Below, piece after piece: positions 1 to 5,527 of a DNA stretch of 5,527 bases. Below the pieces are notes generated by a model. It had not been told where the DNA came from. It ran no database searches and saw nothing but the letters and a program-made list of their open reading frames with translations. Origin of the DNA: Gammaproteobacteria bacterium (GTDB lineage: Bacteria > Pseudomonadota > Gammaproteobacteria > DSM-26407); NCBI GenBank assembly GCA_028694565.1, contig JAQVKR010000206.1, positions 1 through 5,527 of the forward strand, in the 5' to 3' direction. The position numbers were made by a program, and so were the translations under genes. How positions within the stretch are numbered: the first letter of the stretch is position 1; the number at the start of each line of letters is the position of its first letter.

Positions 1-216
1 CGCCGCGCTCCGCGCCACCAGCGCCTCGAACCGGGCCGCCTCGGCCGCCCCGAGCTCCCGTTCGCCGAACGCGCGCAGCCAGGCCCGGCTCCGCCCGAGC
101 ACGTGGGCCAGCAGCACCTCGGCATCCAGCGCCGGGCTCCCGCCGCGCTGCGCTAGGCGCGCCCGGGCCCGGGCCAGGGCCGCCTCGACGCTGGTGGGCC
201 GCGCCGCGCCGCTCAC
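1..216 (-). CDS. prmC: PrmC (HemK) release factor glutamine methyltransferase, N-terminal 72 residues, cut by window edge
   Basis: PrmC transfers a methyl group from S-adenosylmethionine to the glutamine of the GGQ motif of release factors RF1 and RF2 in the cytoplasm, which speeds peptide release. Only the N-terminal helical domain, which contacts the release factor, lies in the window. Translation from a GTG at 216-214 gives a protein beginning [10 protein letters not shown]. It contains the typical segment with L30-D-A-E-V-L-L-A-H-V-L40 followed by W47 and a further helix. This matches the family pattern of a paired amphipathic helix region ahead of the methyltransferase domain. The catalytic NPPY motif and SAM-binding motifs lie beyond the left edge, so activity cannot be judged. 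The GTG overlaps the TGA of the upstream small gene (GTGA, 216-213), implying translational coupling. No clear Shine-Dalgarno is visible. Identification rests on the N-terminal pattern plus position downstream of hemA-prfA, the usual gammaproteobacterial order. Confidence 0.9.
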   Translation of the reverse strand, partial: MSGAARPTSVEAALARARARLAQRGGSPALDAEVLLAHVLGRSRAWLRAFGERELGAAEAARFEALVARSAA

Positions 217-802
217 CGCCCGTCACCGCCGTCCCGGGGCCCGCCCCAGGCCAGCCCCGGCGCGCACTCCGGCCAGCCGTAGCCCCAGCGCCAGGCGAAG
301 GGGGTGCAGGGGCCGCCGCCGAGGCGCACGGCCGCGAACATCACCTCGGCGGCCAGCTCGAAGGCCGCGCTCACCTGCGCGGGCGGGACATCGAGCCGCC
401 GGGCCAGCTCCGCCGCCCGGGTCCGGCCGGTGTCCGCAACGCAGGCCCGCAGTCCGCGATCGGCCTCCAGCCGGCGGGCCACCCCGTCGCGTGCCGGGCC
501 GCGCCAGTAGGCGAGATCATGGGCCACGCAGCAGGCCTCCCAGGGCGGGCGATCGCCCAGGGCGCGCCCGAACGCCGGCAGCCGCCCGGCCAGGACCGTC
601 CAGCCGGCGGACAGCCCGCCGCTGCAGCCGTCGGTGGTGAAGGGGGCAAGGCGGGTGTCCGCGCGCGCCTGCACCGCGGCCAGGGCGGTCATGGCGCGCG
701 CCTCGAGGACGTTGACGGGATCGGCGGCGGCCTCCACGGCCAGCGCCATGAACAGCCCCGCGGCGAGGAGGCGGGGGAGCATGGCGGCGGGGCGGGCGCG
801 GG

Positions 803-806
<4 letters not shown>
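213..806 (-). CDS. Exported cysteine-rich protein with phospholipase A2-like CCxxHD motif, function unknown
   Basis: A 197-residue protein starting at GTG 806-804, which overlaps the prfA stop as GTGA. Residues 1-28 look like a signal peptide: arginines at 3, 5 and 12, a hydrophobic core about 13-24, and a likely cut near A28-D29. The protein should therefore be periplasmic or secreted. The mature part carries D59-G-C-S-G-G and then C92-C93-V-A-H96-D97-L-A-Y100-W. This resembles the active site of secreted phospholipase A2, where the His-Asp pair is catalytic and a DGC-type loop helps bind calcium in the bacterial/fungal type. Six cysteines (61, 92, 93, 122, 167, 181) could form three disulfides. 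The C-terminus is rich in Trp and Gly (F170-A-W-R-W-G-Y-G-W). The alternative ATG at 782 gives 189 residues and still leaves a signal peptide. The GTG is preferred for its coupling to prfA and its basic n-region. PLA2-fold membership is inferred from motifs; lipid hydrolysis is unproven. The gene also overlaps prmC by GTGA, so it is a true member of this operon. Confidence 0.75.
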
Positions 807-1885
<1,079 letters not shown>

Positions 1886-1886
1886 G

Positions 1887-3149
1887 TCAGTCTTCGTCGG
1901 CCTTGACGCCGAGCAGCTCGGAGGCGAACTCGATCAGTTCCGCGCGTTCGTCGTAGCCGGCCTGGCGCAGGGTCACCGAGGGCCGGTGCACCAGCTTGTT
2001 GGTGAGTCCGCGGGCCAGCAGGTAGAGCACCTGCTCCGGATCGTCGCCGCGGGCCAGCAGCCGCCGGGCCTTGTCCAGCTCCTGGTCGCGCAGCCGTTCG
2101 GCCTCGCTGCGGTAGGCGCGGACCAGGTCCACGGCCTTGAGCGAGCGCAGCCAGCCCATGAAGTGGGCGCTCTGCAGGCTGACGATCTCCTCGGCCTGGG
2201 CGGCGGCCTCGCGCCGCGACTCCTGGTTCTCGCGGATGACCTCCTGGAGATCGTCCACGGTGTAGAGATAGACGTCGTCCAGCTCCGCCACCTCGGGCTC
2301 GATGTCCCGCGGCACGGCGATGTCCACCATGAACATGGGCCGGTGCTTGCGCGCCTTGAGCGCCCGCTCCACCGATCCCTTGCCCAGGATCGGCAGGGGG
2401 CTCGCGGTGGAGGCCACCACGATGTCCGCCTCCTCCAGGTGGGCCGGCAGCTCGTCCAGGGGGATGGCGTAGGCCCCGAACTCCCCGGCCAGGAGATGGG
2501 CCCGCTCCAGGGTGCGGTTGGCGATGATCATGCGCGCCACCCCGTGCTCGTGCAGGTGGCGGGCGGCCAGCTCGATGGTCTCGCCGGCGCCGATGCACAG
2601 CGCCGTGGTCTCGGACAGATCGGAGAAGATCTGCCGCGCCAGGCTGACCGCCGCGAACGCCACGGACACCGGGCTCTCGCCGATGGCGGTATCGGTGCGC
2701 ACCTGCTTGGCCACGGCGAAGCAGTGCTGGAACAGCCGTCCGAGCAGGGTGCCGACGGTGCCGGCCTCGTTGGCCGCGTTGTAGGCATCCTTCATCTGCC
2801 CCAGGATCTGGGGCTCGCCCAGCACCAGGGAATCGAGCCCGCTGGCCACCCGCATGATGTGGCGCACCGCCTCGAGCTGGGGGTGGATATAGATGTAGGG
2901 CTCGATCTCCTCGGCGCGCAGCTCGTGATAGCGCCGGAACCACTCCACCACCGGAGTGATGTCGTCGTCCTCGATGTTGCAGTAAAGCTCGGTGCGGTTG
3001 CAGGTGGAGAGGATCGCCGCCTCCTGCACCCGCGGCTGGCTCACCAGCTCGCGCAGGGCATCCGCCAGCCGGTCAGGGGCAAAGCTGACCCGCTCCCGGA
3101 TGGCCACGGGTGCCGTCTTGTGATTGATGCCGAACGCCAGCAATGACAT
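1887..3149 (-). CDS. hemA: Glutamyl-tRNA reductase
   Basis: HemA reduces glutamyl-tRNA(Glu) with NADPH to glutamate-1-semialdehyde, the first committed step of the C5 pathway to heme, siroheme, cobalamin and, in phototrophs, bacteriochlorophyll. The 420-residue protein is complete; E. coli HemA is 418. The catalytic domain opens with G7-I-N-H-K-T and has the nucleophile C50 within S48-T-C-N-R-T-E-L-Y, at the same residue number as in enterobacteria. The substrate-site stretch G104[14 protein letters not shown] follows. The NADPH domain carries the glycine motif I186-G-A-G-E190, and M272[13 protein letters not shown] follows at 272-285. The C-terminal helical dimerisation domain covers about 320-415. 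The ATG at 3149 is preceded by AGGCGG and reproduces the family N-terminus, which is nearly identical to the enterobacterial one over the first 20 residues. That N-terminus directs heme-dependent turnover in Salmonella/E. coli, so similar control is possible here but is inferred. It leads the minus-strand operon, with prfA 1 nt downstream. Confidence 0.98.
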   Translation of the reverse strand: MSLLAFGINHKTAPVAIRERVSFAPDRLADALRELVSQPRVQEAAILSTCNRTELYCNIEDDDITPVVEWFRRYHELRAEEIEPYIYIHPQLEAVRHIMRVASGLDSLVLGEPQILGQMKDAYNAANEAGTVGTLLGRLFQHCFAVAKQVRTDTAIGESPVSVAFAAVSLARQIFSDLSETTALCIGAGETIELAARHLHEHGVARMIIANRTLERAHLLAGEFGAYAIPLDELPAHLEEADIVVASTASPLPILGKGSVERALKARKHRPMFMVDIAVPRDIEPEVAELDDVYLYTVDDLQEVIRENQESRREAAAQAEEIVSLQSAHFMGWLRSLKAVDLVRAYRSEAERLRDQELDKARRLLARGDDPEQVLYLLARGLTNKLVHRPSVTLRQAGYDERAELIEFASELLGVKADED

Positions 3150-3152
3150 TTA

Positions 3153-3158
3153 CCGCCT
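3153..3158 (-). promoter_or_regulatory. Shine-Dalgarno of hemA
   Basis: The minus-strand sequence AGGCGG precedes the hemA ATG. The AGG core is separated from the start codon by 6 nt, a normal spacing, which supports the ATG at 3149 as the start. Confidence 0.6.
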
Positions 3159-3486
3159 ATACGTATCCTGCGTCACACCTGGATATCCGCCAGGGCCTCC
3201 CGGAAGCGCCGGGGCGAGGCGCGGCGCGCAGGCGGCGGACCTCCGGGCCCGGGTCGGGCGCTGCAACACGGTCACGGCCTTTGCCGGAGGCCCCATTCGG
3301 GCGCCGCCCGCACGGCCGGTGGCGCGCCGGACGGGGTTCCGGGGGGTGACGCAGCGCACCGCCGGGGAACCTTCCGCGCACCGGCCGCTCCGATGAATAG
3401 CAGCACGCGGAGGGAGAGTTTAATCGACTTGGCACTCCACTTACTAATGGCATCACGTCAATGCAGCACGCCGCCTCCGGACCCGT

Positions 3487-3515
3487 TTCGCACCCTTCGG
3501 CGTTTCCGGTATAGT
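3487..3515 (+). promoter_or_regulatory. Sigma-70-type promoter for the TPR lipoprotein-lolB operon
   Basis: A -35 box TTCGCA (3487-3492, 4 of 6 to TTGACA) is followed by a 17-bp spacer and a -10 box TATAGT (3510-3515, 5 of 6 to TATAAT). Transcription would start near 3521-3523, giving a leader of about 47 nt before the ATG at 3569. The -10 box stands out against the GC-rich surroundings. It is the best promoter match seen in the spacer and is correctly placed for the downstream genes. Experimental start-site data are lacking. Confidence 0.65.
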
Positions 3516-3555
3516 GACGGCTCGCCCGGCCCGCGGCCGGCGATGGCTGCCAGCC

Positions 3556-3559
3556 GGAG
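3556..3559 (+). promoter_or_regulatory. Shine-Dalgarno GGAG of the TPR lipoprotein gene
   Basis: GGAG lies 9 nt upstream of the ATG at 3569. This fixes that start, which also yields a proper lipoprotein signal peptide. The first GG could be paired in an alternative leader hairpin (see findings). Confidence 0.65.
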
Positions 3560-3568
3560 CAGAACTCA

Positions 3569-5323
3569 ATGAAGTGTCCTCTTCCCATCCTCGCCTTCAT
3601 CCTGGCCGGCACCCTCGGCGGCTGCGCCACCCAGGGCGCTGCCACCCCCGGGCCGGCCGCGGAAACCGCTGCCGCCCCCGCGGCGGCCGGGGAGGAGACG
3701 AGCCCGCCGAGCGGCGATTTCAGCCCCGAGGTGCTCTACAGCCTTCTGGTGGCGGAGATCGCGGGCCAGCGCGGCGACCTCGCCACCGCCCTGGCATTGT
3801 ATCTTGAGGCCGCGCGCGCGACACGGGATGCCGGCATCGCCGAGCGCTCCGCCCGCATCGCCATGGCGATGCGGGACACCGAGCGGGGCATCGAGGCGGC
3901 CCGGATCTGGCTCGAGGCCGCGCCCGAAAGCCAGGAGGCCCGGCAGCTGCTGGCCATCAGCCTCATCAAGGCCGGCCGCGCCGAGGAGGCGCTGCAGCAG
4001 CTCGACCAGCTGATGAGCGCCGACCAGACCGATCCGGCCCGCCGCTTCCTCATCATCGCCGCCCTGCTCAGCCGCGAGCATACCGGGCCCGCCGCCCTGG
4101 AGGTGATGCGCGGACTGGTGGAGAAGCACGGCGACCAGCCCGAGGCCCACTACGCCCTCGGCGAGCTGGCGGTGAGCGAAAACGAGCCCGGGCTGGCGCT
4201 GCAGGCCGTTGACGAGGCCCTGCGCCTGAAACCGGACTGGACCGATGCGATGGTGCTCAGGGCCCGGGCCCTGACCCTGGCCGGGGAGACCGACGCCGCG
4301 CTGGCCTACCTGGCCGCCGCGGCAAGCGGGCATCCGCAGGACAACGAGCTGGCGATGGCCCGCGCCCGGCTGCTGATCCAGGCCGACCGCATGGACGAGG
4401 CCCGCGAAGCCTTCCAGGGGCTGGTGCGGCGCAACCCGGACAATGGCGACGCCCTCTTCGCCCTGGGGCTGCTGAGCCTCCAGGCCGGGCTCGACGAGGA
4501 GGCCGAGCAGGCCTTCCGGCGGCTGCTGGAGGTCGACGGCAAGACCACGGCCCGCGCCCCCTTCTACCTCGGCCAGGTGGCCGAGAAGCGCAAGGACTAC
4601 CAGGCGGCGCTGGACTGGTACTCCGAGGTCCGCAGCGGCCCCAACTACAACGAGGCCCAGCTCCGGATCGCCGTGGTCCTGGCCCGGCTGGAGCGGATCG
4701 ACGAGGCCCTGGCCCAGCTCGAGGACATCGCCGCCCGCAACCCGGCCCAGCGCCCGCGCCTGTACCTGGTGGAGGGCGAGATCCTCGCCAACGCCGGGCG
4801 CCTCGATCAGGCCATGGGCATCTACAACCAGGCCCTGCTGGAGCTGCCGGGCAACGCCGACATCCGATACGCCCGGGCGCTGCTGGCCGAAAAGATGGAC
4901 AATCTGGACCTGCTCGAGTCCGACCTGAAGCTGCTCATCGAGCGCGACCCGGAAAACGCCCTGGCCCTCAACGCCCTGGGCTACACCCTGGCCGACCGCA
5001 CCGACCGCCACGCCGAGGCCCTGCGATACATCGAACAGGCCCTCGAGCTCTCCCCGGACGACGCCGCCATCATCGACAGCATGGGCTGGGTCCAGTACCG
5101 GCTCGGCAACCTGGAGGCGGCGGCGGCGCATCTGCGCCGGGCCCTCGAGCTGCGCCGGGGCGATCCCGAAATCGCCGCCCACCTGGGCGAGGTGCTGTGG
5201 GCCCTGGGTCGCCGTGACGCGGCGCGCGAAGTGTGGCAGGCGGTCCTGGCGGAGCATCCGGACGACGCCATCCTGCGCGAGACCATCACCCGCCTGACGG
5301 GGCAGGAACCGCCCCGCCCCTGA
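3569..5323 (+). CDS. TPR-repeat outer-membrane lipoprotein, LbcA-like (Pseudomonas PA4667 type)
   Basis: The product has 584 residues. Residues 1-19 form a lipoprotein signal: K2, a hydrophobic core 5-16 and the lipobox L16-G-G-C19. C19 would be lipidated, and the +2 Ala (no Asp) predicts Lol sorting to the outer membrane. An Ala/Pro-rich tether (about 20-48) follows. The rest (about 53-566) is a continuous run of roughly 15 TPR-like helical hairpins of about 34 residues. The clearest are at 191-222, 293-324, 395-428, 463-497, 498-531 and 533-565, with typical spaced Ala/Gly/Tyr/Pro positions such as A-L-G-E-L and A-L-E-L-S-P-D-D. The best conserved block is N468-A-L-G-Y-T-L-A-D followed by D503-S-M-G-W-V-Q-Y-R. 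No catalytic motif is present, so this is a scaffold or adaptor. The gene lies between hemA and lolB exactly as PA4667 does. PA4667 (LbcA) is the lipoprotein partner of the periplasmic protease CtpA, which degrades peptidoglycan hydrolases. Orthology is inferred from position, length and architecture and has not been tested by alignment. Confidence 0.88.
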   Translation: MKCPLPILAFILAGTLGGCATQGAATPGPAAETAAAPAAAGEETSPPSGDFSPEVLYSLLVAEIAGQRGDLATALALYLEAARATRDAGIAERSARIAMAMRDTERGIEAARIWLEAAPESQEARQLLAISLIKAGRAEEALQQLDQLMSADQTDPARRFLIIAALLSREHTGPAALEVMRGLVEKHGDQPEAHYALGELAVSENEPGLALQAVDEALRLKPDWTDAMVLRARALTLAGETDAALAYLAAAASGHPQDNELAMARARLLIQADRMDEAREAFQGLVRRNPDNGDALFALGLLSLQAGLDEEAEQAFRRLLEVDGKTTARAPFYLGQVAEKRKDYQAALDWYSEVRSGPNYNEAQLRIAVVLARLERIDEALAQLEDIAARNPAQRPRLYLVEGEILANAGRLDQAMGIYNQALLELPGNADIRYARALLAEKMDNLDLLESDLKLLIERDPENALALNALGYTLADRTDRHAEALRYIEQALELSPDDAAIIDSMGWVQYRLGNLEAAAAHLRRALELRRGDPEIAAHLGEVLWALGRRDAAREVWQAVLAEHPDDAILRETITRLTGQEPPRP

Positions 5324-5343
5324 CCCGGACAATCCTTCCCGTC

Positions 5344-5527
5344 GTGGCCGGAAACCCACCCGCACACCGCCGCCGCCTGCTCTGCGCCGGCCTCGTCGCC
5401 CTGGCCCTCGGCGGCTGCGCCGGCCTGCCCCCGCCCGCGCCCCCGGAGGCCGATTCCGGCTGGCGCCGGCACGCCGAGGCGGTGGGCCGGATCACGGCCT
5501 GGGACCTGCAGGGACGGGTGGCCCTCA
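5344..5527 (+). CDS. lolB: LolB outer-membrane lipoprotein receptor, N-terminal 61 residues, cut by window edge
   Basis: LolB, itself an outer-membrane lipoprotein, takes lipoproteins from the periplasmic carrier LolA and inserts them into the inner leaflet of the outer membrane. The visible part starts at GTG 5344 and has a basic n-region (R9-R10-R11), a hydrophobic core 12-23 and the lipobox L22-G-G-C25 with Ala at +2. A proline-rich linker (29-34) follows, then W40-R-R-H-A-E-A-V and W53-D-L-Q-G-R-V-A. The last part corresponds to the WRQH...RGAFAY region that opens the beta-barrel-like fold of E. coli LolB. No ATG is available in this frame. The frame is open upstream to a CTG at 5320 that overlaps the TPR gene stop, but GTG gives the better signal peptide. 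No strong Shine-Dalgarno is seen, and the 20-nt gap to the TPR gene suggests cotranscription and coupled translation. In relatives ispE usually follows. Confidence comes from the lipobox, the WRxH motif and the locus order. Confidence 0.88.
   Translation, partial: MAGNPPAHRRRLLCAGLVALALGGCAGLPPPAPPEADSGWRRHAEAVGRITAWDLQGRVAL

Larger units (their letters stand above)
3150..3568. other. Divergent intergenic region between hemA and the TPR lipoprotein gene
   Basis: This 419-bp spacer separates the two divergent operons. Short open frames cross it on both strands, but none has a convincing ribosome site, recognisable domain or codon pattern, so no gene is called. Its right end carries the plus-strand promoter and leader. 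About 3181-3390 is extremely GC-rich with several short GC hairpins, for example CCGGA/TCCGG at 3327-3342. About 3409-3462 is AT-richer, roughly 46% GC by my count, and is where regulatory binding or a hemA promoter might be expected. No good -10/-35 pair for hemA was found by eye on the minus strand. No T-run typical of an intrinsic terminator and no known riboswitch fold was recognised. Confidence 0.7.

Noticed and set aside
3354..3383. GCGCACCG direct repeat spaced 22 bp apart (3354-3361 and 3376-3383)
   Set aside because: The two-helical-turn spacing is suggestive of a regulator site. However, 8-bp repeats are expected by chance in such GC-rich sequence, and there is no palindromic structure.
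3429..3445. Sigma-54-like element TTGGCAC-N5-TTACT on the plus strand in the spacer
   Set aside because: The -24 GG and the spacing fit, but the essential GC of the -12 element is AC, and a better sigma-70 promoter lies just downstream.
3157..3645. 162-residue minus-strand open frame crossing the spacer
   Set aside because: It overlaps the TPR gene start and its promoter, has no ribosome site or recognisable domain, and has the Arg/Pro/Gly-rich makeup of random GC-rich DNA.
3566..5365. 599-residue minus-strand open frame opposite the TPR gene
   Set aside because: It is a codon-bias shadow of the TPR coding sequence. Its Gly/Gln/Val-rich translation has no motif, and the plus-strand protein is well supported.

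Overview
The window looks like a chromosomal segment from a high-GC gammaproteobacterium. The gene order is hemA-prfA-prmC on the minus strand, divergent from a TPR lipoprotein gene and lolB on the plus strand. This is the gammaproteobacterial hemA/lolB locus in the form known from Pseudomonas, which has the extra TPR gene that E. coli lacks. GC is roughly 70% in coding sequence, and strong G/C third positions explain the many long antisense open frames. A halophilic or purple-sulfur type lineage (Ectothiorhodospiraceae/Chromatiales) is a reasonable guess, but it is inferred from composition and gene order only.

Minus-strand operon (3149 down to 1): hemA (glutamyl-tRNA reductase, complete) is followed after 1 nt by prfA (peptide chain release factor 1, complete). 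Next comes a small exported cysteine-rich protein with a phospholipase A2-like CCxxHD motif, then the first 72 codons of prmC (release factor glutamine methyltransferase), which runs off the left edge. The small gene overlaps prfA upstream and prmC downstream by 4-nt GTGA junctions, so the three should be translationally coupled. hemA starts tetrapyrrole synthesis. prfA and prmC form a functional pair, since PrmC methylates the GGQ glutamine of RF1. The PLA2-like gene is the odd one out and the least understood gene here.

Divergent spacer (3150-3568): 419 bp with no convincing gene. It holds a good sigma-70-type promoter for the plus-strand genes (TTCGCA-17-TATAGT), a Shine-Dalgarno for each flanking gene, and an AT-richer island (about 3409-3462) inside otherwise very GC-rich DNA. 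No convincing hemA promoter could be picked by eye.

Plus-strand operon (3569 to the right edge): a 584-residue outer-membrane-type lipoprotein built almost entirely of TPR-like helical hairpins, resembling Pseudomonas PA4667/LbcA in position and architecture. After 20 nt it is followed by the start of lolB, the outer-membrane receptor that inserts lipoproteins. The TPR protein is a plausible client of the Lol pathway that its neighbour completes.

No tRNA, rRNA, CRISPR array, insertion sequence or phage gene was seen. Most of the window is conserved housekeeping sequence. The points worth a second look are the PLA2-like gene embedded in the hemA-prfA-prmC operon and the LbcA-like lipoprotein.
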